From Marinigracilibium pacificum (lineage in GTDB: Bacteria > Bacteroidota > Bacteroidia > Cytophagales > Cyclobacteriaceae), in contig NZ_JABBNU010000010.1 of the NCBI RefSeq assembly GCF_012926615.1, forward strand, positions 178,629 through 242,628: a DNA stretch of 64,000 nucleotides, given 5' to 3'. The position numbers and the translations under genes were made by a program. Position 1 is the stretch's first letter; every line of letters starts with the position of its first letter. Shown one piece after another: positions 45,802 to 54,297 of this stretch. Below the pieces are notes generated by a model. That model saw only the letters and a program-made list of their open reading frames with translations, was not told the DNA's origin and ran no database searches.

Positions 45802-47894
45802 TTATAATCTTGAGATTGAATTGCGGTAATTATTACTGTATTTACAATATCGTCAACCTTACAGCCACGGCTAAGATCGTTAACAGGTTTATTCAAACCT
45901 TGTAATACCGGTCCGATTGCGATTGCTCCGGTTTCTCTTTGAACAGCTTTGTAAGTATTATTCCCGGTATTAAGATCCGGAAAAATAAGTACGGTGGCTT
46001 TACCAGCTACAGGTGACCCCGGCAGCTTCTTAGCTCCTACTGAAGTATCAACGGCTGCATCATATTGAATAGGGCCATCAATTGCCAGATCCGGAACTTT
46101 GCTTTTAACTATTTCTGTAGCTTTCCTAACTTTTTCAACTTCTTCTCCTTTACCACTGTCCCCACTACTGTAACTTAACATCGCAACTTTTGGCTCAATT
46201 CCAAAATTACGACTGGTTTCTGCAGAAGCTATAGCGATTTCAGCGAGTTCTTCAGCATTAGGATTAGGATTGACCGCACAGTCACCATATACTAATACAC
46301 GATCAGCCAGACTCATAAAAAACACGGAAGAAACGACATTATATTCCGGCTTGGTTTTTATTAGCTGAAGTGCAGGTCTGATAGTATGTTGAGTAGTATG
46401 TACCGCTCCACTTACCATTCCATCTGCATCTCCTTCCAAAACCATCATAGTAGCAAAATACGATACATCATTAATAAGATCTTTAGCCATATCATGGTTT
46501 ACGCCTTTATGCTGTCTCAATTCTACTATCTTATTAATATATTGTGGCGTTTTAGAATTTATTTTTGGGTTAGTAACTAAAACCTTATTAAAATCAAGCG
46601 ATATAGATAATTTATTAGCCTTTTGCCTTAACTCATCTTCGTCTCCAACCAATATCAAATCCACAATATCTCTTTCGGATAATATAGCAGCAGCTTTTAG
46701 TACCCGTGGATCATCTCCTTCAGGTAGAACAATTCTCTTTCGTTGAGATTTTGCTTTTTGCGTAAGCTGATATTCAAACATTTTTGGAGTAAGACCTTCA
46801 CTGCGGATATCAGACAATTCTTTTTCGAGTTTATCTGTATCAATGTATTTCTCGAAAATTGACATGCTTGTTTTTATCTTCAAGGCATTATCATGAGTAA
46901 TATATGAGTGAATTTTATTATAATTTGATACAGTTTCATAAGTATTAGTCTTTACCGATAATATCGGAATTATCTGTGAGATACCTCTTAATAGATTGTC
47001 AATAGCATGGTCTGGTTTAAACCCTGTACTTAACAAAATACCTGCTAAAGGAGGATAATTAACAGACGCATGTGCTTGTAACACTCCCAGAATGACATCA
47101 GCACGATCACCAGGAGTTATGACCAGGCTATTCTCTACCAGTCTTGGTAAAACATTTTGAACCTGCATTGCCGCAGTAGTTATATTATAAGCTTGATTTT
47201 CTAACCTCTCTTCACCATATAACACTTCAGCATTCAATTGTTCAGCAATTTCCCGGAGTGTTGGACTTTCAAGAATTCTGTTATTCGGAATAACTGCCTT
47301 TATTATAGATTCATCAGGAATTCGATTATTTAACGTATCTAATAACGGTTGCAAATTCTGATCTGAAACTTTATTTATTATAACACCCATCACCCTGCAA
47401 CCTTTATTGATGAAACTATCATATGCCAGGAATAAAGGATTTAGTGTTTCTTCAAGATTTCTTCCGGTACCTTTTCCGACGACCATTACAGGGCATCCAA
47501 GATTCTTTGCAAGAGTTGCATTAATATCAAATTCAAAAGAAACACTATCAACAGAAAAATCAGAGCCTTCACAAATTACAAAGTCACATTTTTCTTCTAT
47601 TGCTTTAAACTTCTCTATTACCTTTTCAATTACCCAATCCTTTTTACCTTCCTGAATTAGCCGTAAACCTTCATCAAGATAAAAAGCATAAGTATCTTCA
47701 TAATTCAATTGTAAGTTGAAATGCTTCAGTATTAATTCAATATTTTTATCTCTGATTTCACCTCGACGGCTAATGAAAGGTCTGAATATTCCAATTTTGT
47801 TTGTCTTTCTGAGAAGTATTTCAGAAATGCCTAATAGTACCAAAGACTTTCCGCACCCTGATTCTGAAGTGGTTAAATAGATAGATCCTGCCAT
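45798..47894 (-). CDS. pta: Phosphate acetyltransferase, long form
   Basis: A 698-residue Pta. Unlike the short form, it has an N-terminal P-loop-like dethiobiotin-synthetase-type domain (ESGCGKSLVLLGISE), a middle DRTGG domain, and the C-terminal catalytic domain (RIVLPEGDDPRVLKAAAIL; DGMVSGAVHTT; PGSPVAGKATVLIFPDL). The regulatory N-terminal regions in other long Pta enzymes respond to NADH or pyruvate. It converts acetyl-CoA and phosphate to acetyl phosphate and CoA. Confidence 0.95.
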   Translation of the reverse strand: MAGSIYLTTSESGCGKSLVLLGISEILLRKTNKIGIFRPFISRRGEIRDKNIELILKHFNLQLNYEDTYAFYLDEGLRLIQEGKKDWVIEKVIEKFKAIEEKCDFVICEGSDFSVDSVSFEFDINATLAKNLGCPVMVVGKGTGRNLEETLNPLFLAYDSFINKGCRVMGVIINKVSDQNLQPLLDTLNNRIPDESIIKAVIPNNRILESPTLREIAEQLNAEVLYGEERLENQAYNITTAAMQVQNVLPRLVENSLVITPGDRADVILGVLQAHASVNYPPLAGILLSTGFKPDHAIDNLLRGISQIIPILSVKTNTYETVSNYNKIHSYITHDNALKIKTSMSIFEKYIDTDKLEKELSDIRSEGLTPKMFEYQLTQKAKSQRKRIVLPEGDDPRVLKAAAILSERDIVDLILVGDEDELRQKANKLSISLDFNKVLVTNPKINSKTPQYINKIVELRQHKGVNHDMAKDLINDVSYFATMMVLEGDADGMVSGAVHTTQHTIRPALQLIKTKPEYNVVSSVFFMSLADRVLVYGDCAVNPNPNAEELAEIAIASAETSRNFGIEPKVAMLSYSSGDSGKGEEVEKVRKATEIVKSKVPDLAIDGPIQYDAAVDTSVGAKKLPGSPVAGKATVLIFPDLNTGNNTYKAVQRETGAIAIGPVLQGLNKPVNDLSRGCKVDDIVNTVIITAIQSQDYK

Positions 47895-48124
47895 ATCGTT
47901 GATGTCAATCTTGCTTATTTAAAAATAACAATAGATTATGGAATTGAGTGAGATAATAGTCGGTTTTTATAAGATATATATCATATAATATTGAGAAATA
48001 TATCAGGCTAATTTTTATTAATTTCACAATTATCAGCCCTGTTAATTAACAATACCCACTATTAATCTTCAATTAATTTAGAATTATCTTTTTATTTTAA
48101 TTAAAAGTTCATTTATTGCATTCA
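47895..48124. other. Upstream part of the tyrosine operon leader region
   Basis: Between pta and the leader peptide at 48125 the sequence is AT-rich. I see no coding frame, no RNA gene and no confident promoter; the tyrosine leader promoter should lie in the last ~100 bases. Confidence 0.5.
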
Positions 48125-48187
48125 ATGACAATGACAGCAACATATTACTACTATTACTATTTCCCGAAACCCAAAGGGTGCTCGTAA
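48125..48187 (+). CDS. Tyrosine leader peptide of an attenuator
   Basis: An ATG at 48125 opens a 20-codon frame, MTMTATYYYYYYFPKPKGCS, with six consecutive tyrosine codons (48143-48160) followed by a phenylalanine codon and ending in TAA. Such a cluster of one amino acid is typical of leader peptides that sense the matching charged tRNA. It stands 27 bases before the terminator at 48215 and 73 bases before an aminotransferase-tyrA operon, whose products make tyrosine. An in-frame ATG at 48131 is an alternative start. Confidence 0.85.
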   Translation: MTMTATYYYYYYFPKPKGCS

Positions 48188-48189
48188 TA

Positions 48190-48203
48190 GTTAGATATGT
48201 CTA
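48190..48203 (+). promoter_or_regulatory. Hairpin between leader peptide and terminator
   Basis: TTAGA-TATG-TCTAA can form a five-base stem with a short loop in the leader RNA, just after the leader stop. AAGGG at 48174-48178 can also pair with CCCTT at 48221-48225 in the terminator stem-loop, a possible antiterminator when the ribosome stalls at the tyrosine codons. The exact alternative structures were not calculated. Confidence 0.4.
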
Positions 48204-48214
48204 AATATTTATGG

Positions 48215-48243
48215 AAGAGGCCCTTGAGGCCTCTTTTTTTTTG
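48215..48243 (+). terminator. Attenuator terminator of the tyrosine operon
   Basis: An eight-base GC-rich stem (AAGAGGCC with GGCCTCTT) around the loop CTTGA, followed by about ten T, ends 18 bases before the aminotransferase start. Its position between leader peptide and structural genes marks it as the attenuator. Confidence 0.88.
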
Positions 48244-48260
48244 CCCTTACTTTTAAAATT

Positions 48261-49436
48261 ATGCAGATCAAATTAGCAAGCAGATTAGGTAACCAAAAAG
48301 AATACTACTTCTCAACGAAATTGAAACAACTCAATGAAATGAAAGAGAATGGTATTAAAATTATCAATCTGGGTATTGGAAGCCCCGATTTACCACCACC
48401 TGAATCGGCAGTTCTATCTCTTATCAGAGAAAGTGGCCGAATCGATACGCATGGTTATCAGTCATACAGAGGCCTTCCCGAATTCAGAAAAGCAATAGCC
48501 AATTTCTATAACGAAAACTATTTAACGGATATTAATTCTGACAATGTACTTCCTTTGATAGGTTCAAAAGAAGGCCTGATGCACATTGCAATGACCTACC
48601 TTGAAGAAGGTGATGTTGCATTGATTCCTAATCCTGGTTACCCTACCTACGAAGCAGTTACAAGAATGGCTGGAGCTATTCCTGTTTCTTATGATCTTAA
48701 TGAAGAAGAAAATTGGATAATTAACACTTCTTATTTAGAATACCTTATAAATAATCATTCTGTAAAGGTTTTATTTCTGAATTACCCTCATATGCCAACT
48801 GGCGCCATGGCTAATATTGAACTTTTCAAAAGCATTTTAAAGATTGCAACTAAATACAATGTTTTGGTAGTTAATGATAATCCATACTCTTTTATTTTAA
48901 ATGATAATCCAGTTAGTGCTTTACAGGTCGAAGGAATACATCCAAACCTTATCGAATTAAATTCCCTATCTAAGTCTCATAATATGGCAGGCTGGAGAAT
49001 CGGATATATGATATCCAGTGAAGATCATATCAATAACGTTTTACGATTTAAGACAAATATGGATTCCGGGATGTTTCTTCCTTTACAAATGGCTGCAGTA
49101 AGTGCTTTACAAGCTGGTGTCAGTTGGTTTAAAGATCTCAATAATGAATATTTCAAAAGAAAGGAATTGGCCCTTGAAATTCTAGACTTATTGAATTGTA
49201 CGTATAGCAAATCAAGTGCAGGAATGTTTATTTGGGCTAAAATACCTGATTATTTTAAATCTGGTGAAGAACTATCTGACTACCTGCTTGATGCAACCGG
49301 AATATTTATAACCCCGGGAAGTGTTTTTGGATCAAGAGGTAATGGATTTATAAGAATTTCCTTGTGTTCAAATCTAAATGTGCTTTCAGAAGCAATAAAC
49401 AAAATATTAAGTATACCTAATAAAAAAGTAGTATAA
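48261..49436 (+). CDS. Class I/II aminotransferase, probably aromatic amino acid aminotransferase
   Basis: A 391-residue PLP enzyme. It begins with the short aminotransferase helix (LASRLGNQKEYYFSTKLKQLNEM), then GIGSPDLPPP, the substrate-cap NPGYPTYEAV, and the lysine K238 in LNSLSKSHNMAGWRIGYM. Context decides its likely substrate: it sits after the tyrosine attenuator and ends one base into tyrA, so it probably transaminates 4-hydroxyphenylpyruvate to tyrosine or prephenate to arogenate. The class also includes LL-diaminopimelate and aspartate enzymes. Confidence 0.85.
   Translation: MQIKLASRLGNQKEYYFSTKLKQLNEMKENGIKIINLGIGSPDLPPPESAVLSLIRESGRIDTHGYQSYRGLPEFRKAIANFYNENYLTDINSDNVLPLIGSKEGLMHIAMTYLEEGDVALIPNPGYPTYEAVTRMAGAIPVSYDLNEEENWIINTSYLEYLINNHSVKVLFLNYPHMPTGAMANIELFKSILKIATKYNVLVVNDNPYSFILNDNPVSALQVEGIHPNLIELNSLSKSHNMAGWRIGYMISSEDHINNVLRFKTNMDSGMFLPLQMAAVSALQAGVSWFKDLNNEYFKRKELALEILDLLNCTYSKSSAGMFIWAKIPDYFKSGEELSDYLLDATGIFITPGSVFGSRGNGFIRISLCSNLNVLSEAINKILSIPNKKVV
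48732..48749 (-). repeat. Dispersed inverted-repeat motif, copy 8 (one mismatch), in a gene
   Basis: On the minus strand the core AGGTATTCTAAATA (48732-48745) matches at 13 of 14 positions. It lies in the aminotransferase gene, in codons for YLEYLI. Confidence 0.5.
49405..49422 (+). repeat. Dispersed inverted-repeat motif, copy 9 (one mismatch)
   Basis: The core AAGTATACCTAATA (49409-49422) matches at 13 of 14 positions, at the end of the aminotransferase gene, just before tyrA. Confidence 0.5.
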
Positions 49437-50275
49437 TGAATATTGGTATAATAGGATTGGGATTGATAGGAGGATCGCTAGGCCTTTCCCTTCAAAAAAA
49501 TGGACACAATGTAACAGGATTTGATAAAAACAGGAATCATACTGAAAAAGCTCATGAATTTGGGCTTATTAGTGATTTCACAGATAAATTAGATGATTTA
49601 ACTGATAATTGTGATGTAATTATTATTTGTACACCTGTTGAGCATATTGACCATTTAGTCAATTTAACACTTTCTAAAACTTCATCTGATCAGATAATCA
49701 TTGATTGCGGTTCCACAAAAAAAGACATTTGCTCAAACATAGATAGTCATGAATTTAGAGATCGATTTGTGGCAGGACACCCGATAGCCGGAACTGAGTT
49801 TAGCGGACCATCAGCTGCACTCCCAGATTTATTTTCAGGTAAAAAAATGATCTTCTGCGATATTGAGAAAAGTAATGAGAGAGCAAAAACAATAGCATTA
49901 CAATTATTTAGTTCTCTTGGAATGCAGTTACTTTATATGACATCTGAAGAACATGACAAGCACCTTGCTTATGTGTCACACCTATCACATGTATCTTCTT
50001 TCGCATTAAGCCTTACAGCCCTTGAAATTGAAAAAAATGATGAACAAATACTCAATCTAAGTGGATCTGGTTTTGCTTCCACGGTCAGACTTGCCAAGAG
50101 TAATCCGGATACCTGGACATCAATCTTTTTGTCTAATAAAAGAAATTTACTGATTGCAGTTGAGGAATATCAAAATCAATTGCAGCGAATTAAAGATGCA
50201 TTGATTGAATCAAGTGATGAATCACTTAAAGAATTAATTACAGATGCCGGTAAAATCCGTAAAATATTAAAATAA
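49436..50275 (+). CDS. tyrA: Prephenate dehydrogenase
   Basis: A 279-residue NAD-dependent dehydrogenase with GLGLIGGSLG (Rossmann glycines), CTPVEHI, CGSTKKD and GHPIAGTEFSG, which carries the catalytic histidine. It oxidises and decarboxylates prephenate to 4-hydroxyphenylpyruvate, the step before the aminotransferase. It starts one base into the stop of the aminotransferase gene and is followed by a terminator, so the operon probably has these two genes. Arogenate specificity is possible. Confidence 0.94.
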   Translation: MNIGIIGLGLIGGSLGLSLQKNGHNVTGFDKNRNHTEKAHEFGLISDFTDKLDDLTDNCDVIIICTPVEHIDHLVNLTLSKTSSDQIIIDCGSTKKDICSNIDSHEFRDRFVAGHPIAGTEFSGPSAALPDLFSGKKMIFCDIEKSNERAKTIALQLFSSLGMQLLYMTSEEHDKHLAYVSHLSHVSSFALSLTALEIEKNDEQILNLSGSGFASTVRLAKSNPDTWTSIFLSNKRNLLIAVEEYQNQLQRIKDALIESSDESLKELITDAGKIRKILK

Positions 50276-50293
50276 GTCGAATTCAAGCTAAAT

Positions 50294-50311
50294 TATTAAG
50301 TATTCCTAATA
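50294..50311 (+). repeat. Dispersed inverted-repeat motif, copy 10 (one mismatch)
   Basis: Core AAGTATTCCTAATA (50298-50311) matches at 13 of 14 positions, intergenic, 23 bases after tyrA. Confidence 0.55.
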
Positions 50312-50333
50312 ATCAGGTTAAAGAAAAAGATAA

Positions 50334-50368
50334 AAAAAGAGGCTGTTTAATTTAACAGCCTCTTTTTT
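50334..50368. terminator. Bidirectional terminator after tyrA and DeaD-like gene
   Basis: A stem of about 15 bases (AAAAAGAGGCTGTT with AACAGCCTCTTTTT) with A and T tracts serves tyrA on the plus strand and the helicase gene on the minus strand. Confidence 0.88.
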
Positions 50369-50388
50369 TATTGGAGTATTTCTACTGA

Positions 50389-52083
50389 TTAAACATTATC
50401 AGGATTAACTCTTAGCTTTCTACCATTTACTTCAATACCTCTCATTGAAGAAGCAATTCTATCAGTAAACTTCTTATTTACAGAAAAATAAGAGTGAGTT
50501 CTGAAAATATCAATCGATACTAGATCTCTTTGAGGGATACCTGCTTGTTGACTAATAAACATTGCAAGATCCTTTTTATTCATACTATCCATTTTACCAA
50601 GATTGATAAAGTATCTAGGATAGTTTCTGTCTCCTCTTGATGGCTGGCTAGAATTTCTAGATCTTTCAGACCTGTCTGATCTGTCTGATCTGTCATTTCT
50701 ATCATTTCTGCCTCTACCCTCTCTTTTACCATTGATTTCTTCTGAGCATCTCTTTTCTTCGATCTTTTTGATTTGATCTAAAGCTTTATATAGCTTTCCG
50801 AAATCAGAATCAATAAGCATAGAAATCAATTGCTCTCTTGAAAAGTGGTTAAGTTTCTTGGTAACATCATTAATGATATCAGCAGGAATTCTTTTCTCAG
50901 CCTTTTCAGACTTCTTTTGAAGTTCTTCAATCCAATTGACCAGTTTTTCTTCAACTACCTTATTTACATCAGGCATTTGGAACTGTTCGAAGTCAATTCT
51001 TAGTCTTCTTGCCAGATTCTTTAACTTAGATCTGTCTCTTCGACCGATAAATACAATTGAAGTACCTTTAGATCCAGCTCTGGCTGTACGGCCACTACGG
51101 TGAGTATAGAATTCAACATTATCTGGAATACCAAAGTTGAAAACATAGCCGATATCTTTAACATCAATTCCTCTAGCTGCAACATCAGTAGCCACAAGAA
51201 GTTGAATTTTCTTTTCTCTGAACTTCTTCATCACCTTGTCACGGTGAGCCTGAGTAAATCCTCCGTGAAGAACTTCCGACTTAATTCCTGCATTTTGAAG
51301 CTCTTGTCCAACTTCTTCAGATTCAGCTTTTGTACGACAGAATAAAATTCCTCCCGCTTCACTTTCGATCATCAGGATATTTTTGATGATGTCTACACGT
51401 GTTTCACGATTAGTTTCAACAAATGCATGAGTGATACCTTCGTTAACAGTCTCCTGAGCATCAATCTTGATCTCATGAGGATTATTAAGGTAATTAGAAG
51501 CAATTCTTCTAATACCAGTAGACATCGTAGCTGAAAATAACCAAGTATTTTTGTTTTCTGGTGTTGTTTCAAGGATAGTATCAATATCCTCCTTAAAGCC
51601 CATATTTAACATTTCATCGGCTTCATCTAAAACAACATAGTTTACTTGCGTAAGATCAACCTTTCTTCTGTTGATCAAGTCAATAAGTCTCCCAGGCGTT
51701 GCTATTATTATATGCGGAGCTTTGCGCAGCGCTCTTATTTGCTGCTCAATCGAAGCACCTCCATAAACAACCTCAATATTTACCTGCTTGGCAAATGCTG
51801 CAAATTGCTTAAGTTGTTGAGATACTTGCTGCCCCAATTCACGCGTAGGCACAAGGATTAAGCCCTGGGTGTTACTTCTTGAAGAATCAACCTTCTCAAG
51901 TAACGGTAAACCGAATGCAGCCGTTTTACCGGTGCCGGTCTGTGCCAACGCTGTTATATCCTTTTGATTTGCTAATAGAAAAGGGATTGCTTCCCTTTGA
52001 ATCGGAGTGGGGTCTTCAAAACCAAGTTTTTCGATCGCCTGAACGATCACAGGAGAAAGACCCAAATCAATAAATTGTCTCAA
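50389..52083 (-). CDS. DEAD-box RNA helicase, DeaD/CsdA-like
   Basis: A 564-residue helicase with AQTGTGKTA, PTRELGQQ, YVVLDEADEMLNMGF, FSATMS, ARGIDVKDIGYVFNF and HRSGRTARAG. After the core comes a region with an RSDRSDRSD repeat (from a short tandem DNA repeat near 50670-50700) and a DbpA-like RNA-binding domain (YFINLGKMDSMNKKDLAMFISQQAGIPQRDLVSIDIFRTHSYFSV). DbpA-type domains recognise 23S rRNA, so ribosome assembly is a likely role. Confidence 0.93.
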   Translation of the reverse strand: MRQFIDLGLSPVIVQAIEKLGFEDPTPIQREAIPFLLANQKDITALAQTGTGKTAAFGLPLLEKVDSSRSNTQGLILVPTRELGQQVSQQLKQFAAFAKQVNIEVVYGGASIEQQIRALRKAPHIIIATPGRLIDLINRRKVDLTQVNYVVLDEADEMLNMGFKEDIDTILETTPENKNTWLFSATMSTGIRRIASNYLNNPHEIKIDAQETVNEGITHAFVETNRETRVDIIKNILMIESEAGGILFCRTKAESEEVGQELQNAGIKSEVLHGGFTQAHRDKVMKKFREKKIQLLVATDVAARGIDVKDIGYVFNFGIPDNVEFYTHRSGRTARAGSKGTSIVFIGRRDRSKLKNLARRLRIDFEQFQMPDVNKVVEEKLVNWIEELQKKSEKAEKRIPADIINDVTKKLNHFSREQLISMLIDSDFGKLYKALDQIKKIEEKRCSEEINGKREGRGRNDRNDRSDRSDRSERSRNSSQPSRGDRNYPRYFINLGKMDSMNKKDLAMFISQQAGIPQRDLVSIDIFRTHSYFSVNKKFTDRIASSMRGIEVNGRKLRVNPDNV

Positions 52084-52190
52084 TAGAATATTTATATTTT
52101 TGAAGCTGCAAAGATATAATTTTTTAAATTAATTAATGAATTTATTTCAAATATTAATTACAAAGTTAGATTTTCATTAAAATAAACAAA

Positions 52191-52216
52191 AAAACCGGAT
52201 GAAATCACCCGGTTTT
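52191..52216 (-). terminator. Terminator of dapD
   Basis: Stem AAAACCGG with CCGGTTTT on either side of an interior short GGAT/ATCACC pairing. Read on the minus strand it ends in a T run. It lies 19 bases past the dapD stop. Confidence 0.75.
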
Positions 52217-52234
52217 ATCTCTGTTTCAGCTAGT

Positions 52235-53050
52235 TTATACCGCTACATCGTTTTCTCTTAAGGCATCATTTAGAGAAGTCTTAAGGTCAGTGCTTGCCTT
52301 TCGCTGACCAATAATCAATGCTGCAGGAACCTGATAATTCCCTGCTGGAAATTCTTTTGTATATGATCCGGGAATTACTACTGACCTTGGAGGTACGTAA
52401 CCTTTGTAAATTACAGGCTCTTCTTTTGTTACATCAATAATTTTTGTAGATCCGGTTAAGGTAACGTTCGCTCCTAACACTGCTTCCTTCCCTACTTTAA
52501 CTCCCTCTACAAGGATACACCTTGAACCTATAAACGCTCCATCCTCAACTATTACAGGTGATGCTTGTACTGGCTCGAGAACTCCACCAATTCCTACTCC
52601 TCCACTTAAATGTACATGCTTTCCAATTTGAGCACAACTTCCTACAGTTGCCCATGTATCTACCATTGTCCCTTCATCTACATATGCACCAATATTAACA
52701 TATGATGGCATCAATACAACCCCCTTGGAAATGTAAGCGCCATAACGTGCAACTGCATGAGGTACTACTCTTACTCCAAGTTTATCATAATCAGATTTTA
52801 GCATCATCTTATCATGGAATTCGAAAGGACCAACCTCTATTCGTTCCATTTTTCGTATCGGGAAATACAGAATTACCGCTTTCTTAACCCAGTCATTTAC
52901 CTGCCAGTCATCACCAACAGGCTCTGCAGTTCGTAAATTTCCCTTATCGAGTAATTCAATAACTTCTTCAATTGCCTTTTGTGTACTGCTTTCTTTAAGC
53001 AATTCTCTATTTTCCCAGGCTTCTTCAATTACTTTTTGTAATTCAGTCAT
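52235..53050 (-). CDS. dapD: 2,3,4,5-tetrahydropyridine-2,6-dicarboxylate N-succinyltransferase
   Basis: A 271-residue left-handed parallel beta-helix acyltransferase. The hexapeptide-repeat pattern is visible (GAYISKGVVLMPSYVNIGAYVDEGTMVDTWATVGSCAQIG, and QASPVIVEDGAFIGSRCILVEGVKVGKEAVLG). It transfers succinyl from succinyl-CoA in lysine and peptidoglycan diaminopimelate synthesis. The ATG at 53050 gives MTELQKVIEEAWENR, the usual family start; a long in-frame extension to 53200 is not protein-like and is rejected. Confidence 0.95.
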   Translation of the reverse strand: MTELQKVIEEAWENRELLKESSTQKAIEEVIELLDKGNLRTAEPVGDDWQVNDWVKKAVILYFPIRKMERIEVGPFEFHDKMMLKSDYDKLGVRVVPHAVARYGAYISKGVVLMPSYVNIGAYVDEGTMVDTWATVGSCAQIGKHVHLSGGVGIGGVLEPVQASPVIVEDGAFIGSRCILVEGVKVGKEAVLGANVTLTGSTKIIDVTKEEPVIYKGYVPPRSVVIPGSYTKEFPAGNYQVPAALIIGQRKASTDLKTSLNDALRENDVAV

Positions 53051-53073
53051 TGTTTTTTTTATACTTTTATTCC

Positions 53074-54162
53074 ATGAATAGAAAAATTCTAATTGCCTCC
53101 ACAACCAAACCGGTTGATGATACCAGAATGACAGACAAGATTGCTGCGCCTCTGGCAGAGGTTCACAAATATACAATTTACGTCGTTGGATTTCCATCAA
53201 AATTCAAACCCGTCTATTCAAATATAAATTTCTTTGAAATTCCAAAAGCCGGATATAATATCAAAAATCGACTTAAAGCTTTACTTTATGTATTAAGAAT
53301 ACTTATTAAAGTAAAGCCTGAGATTTGTATAGCTACCAATACTGAAACACTGATAGTTATGCGAGTATACCAAATAATATTTGGCTCATATTTGGTATAC
53401 GACATACGAGAAAATTATAGCCTAAACTATGACTCCAGAAAATCAAAGAATCTCAATAAACCCTCAAAAAAATCGTCATTAATATCAAAAGTGGAAAGGA
53501 CATTAATCCAGCAAGCAAACGCTTACATTAGTGCAGAACCAGTATATTTTGACCAACTAAATATTAACAACTCCTCTCCTAAACTATTCTACGAGAACAA
53601 AGCAATACTACCCCTAGATAAGTCTGTAGCCACTAATACTGTTGACAAATTCTTAATTTCCGGTACTCTATCTAACCTTCATGGAACAATAGATGCCATA
53701 AGGTGGTATAAATCGGCATCACAGCAGTTTAATGAACCTTCATTAACCATCATCGGACAATGCCACAACCATGCTTATATTAAGGCCCTTTTAAAAGAAT
53801 GTGCCGAAAATCCAACCATTAATGTTTTTATTAGCAGAACACCAATCCCACATCGATTACTTTCTATTGAATTGAAGAAATGTAAGTATGTCTTATCCCC
53901 TTATTTAAATACTTCTGCTTTTAAAGGTAAACTACCCACAAAACTATTTGAAGCGGCAGCAAATGGTAAAATCATTATCAGCAGATCAAATGCATCATGG
54001 AACCATTTCTTTAAAGCTACTAATCTCATTGAGATAGGTTTTAACCCTGATAATCAAGATGATATATCAAAAATAAAGTTCTATAAACCACAATCCTACA
54101 ATACAGTCTTCTTCGAGGCCGACAAAACATCATTAATTGAGTTTTTTAATAATTTAGATTAA
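53074..54162 (+). CDS. Glycosyltransferase, GT4-like
   Basis: A 362-residue two-domain glycosyltransferase by its style: an N-terminal MNRKILIASTTKPVDDTRM that resembles GT-B start, a central helix around YDIRENYSL, and a C-terminal half with SPYLNTSAFKGKLPTKLFEAAANGKIIISRSN, where the E of LFEAAA is the usual nucleotide-sugar contact in GT4. Acceptor is unknown. I prefer the ATG at 53074 (MNRKILIAS); a TTG eight codons upstream is less likely. Confidence 0.8.
   Translation: MNRKILIASTTKPVDDTRMTDKIAAPLAEVHKYTIYVVGFPSKFKPVYSNINFFEIPKAGYNIKNRLKALLYVLRILIKVKPEICIATNTETLIVMRVYQIIFGSYLVYDIRENYSLNYDSRKSKNLNKPSKKSSLISKVERTLIQQANAYISAEPVYFDQLNINNSSPKLFYENKAILPLDKSVATNTVDKFLISGTLSNLHGTIDAIRWYKSASQQFNEPSLTIIGQCHNHAYIKALLKECAENPTINVFISRTPIPHRLLSIELKKCKYVLSPYLNTSAFKGKLPTKLFEAAANGKIIISRSNASWNHFFKATNLIEIGFNPDNQDDISKIKFYKPQSYNTVFFEADKTSLIEFFNNLD
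53291..53308 (-). repeat. Dispersed inverted-repeat motif, copy 11, in a gene
   Basis: The core on the minus strand, AAGTATTCTTAATA (53291-53304), is an exact family match, in the glycosyltransferase gene. Two related sequences at 53363-53376 (GAGTATACCAAATA) and 53389-53402 (minus strand, two mismatches) follow. Confidence 0.55.
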
Positions 54163-54250
54163 TTAAAATTTTATTTTAGTCTTCACTAATTCAGTATAAA
54201 ATCTTCAAAAATCAACCAAATAAGCTGTTTTATTTATTGATAAATATTTT

Positions 54251-54266
54251 TTTAGATAAATCTAAA
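54251..54266. promoter_or_regulatory. Inverted repeat upstream of mntR, candidate DtxR-family box
   Basis: TTTAGAT-AA-ATCTAAA is a perfect 7-2-7 inverted repeat, 32 bases upstream of the regulator's start. Its size and position fit an operator of an MntR/DtxR-type dimer acting on its own operon. Confidence 0.6.
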
Positions 54267-54297
54267 TATATATTTTTACAAAAATGAAATTAACAAA

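Noticed and set aside
48190-48203. TTAGATATGTCTAA as a DtxR box in the tyrosine leader
   Set aside because: It is an imperfect match to the mntR-upstream palindrome and is better explained as an RNA hairpin of the attenuator.
50640-50710. Short tandem DNA repeat (TCTGATCTGTC type) as a possible CRISPR or phase-variation tract
   Set aside because: It encodes in-frame RSD repeats in the DeaD linker; there are no spacers and the unit is a multiple of three.
53051-53200. N-terminal extension of dapD to 53200
   Set aside because: The added residues are not conserved-looking, overlap the start of the divergent glycosyltransferase, and the family begins at the ATG at 53050.
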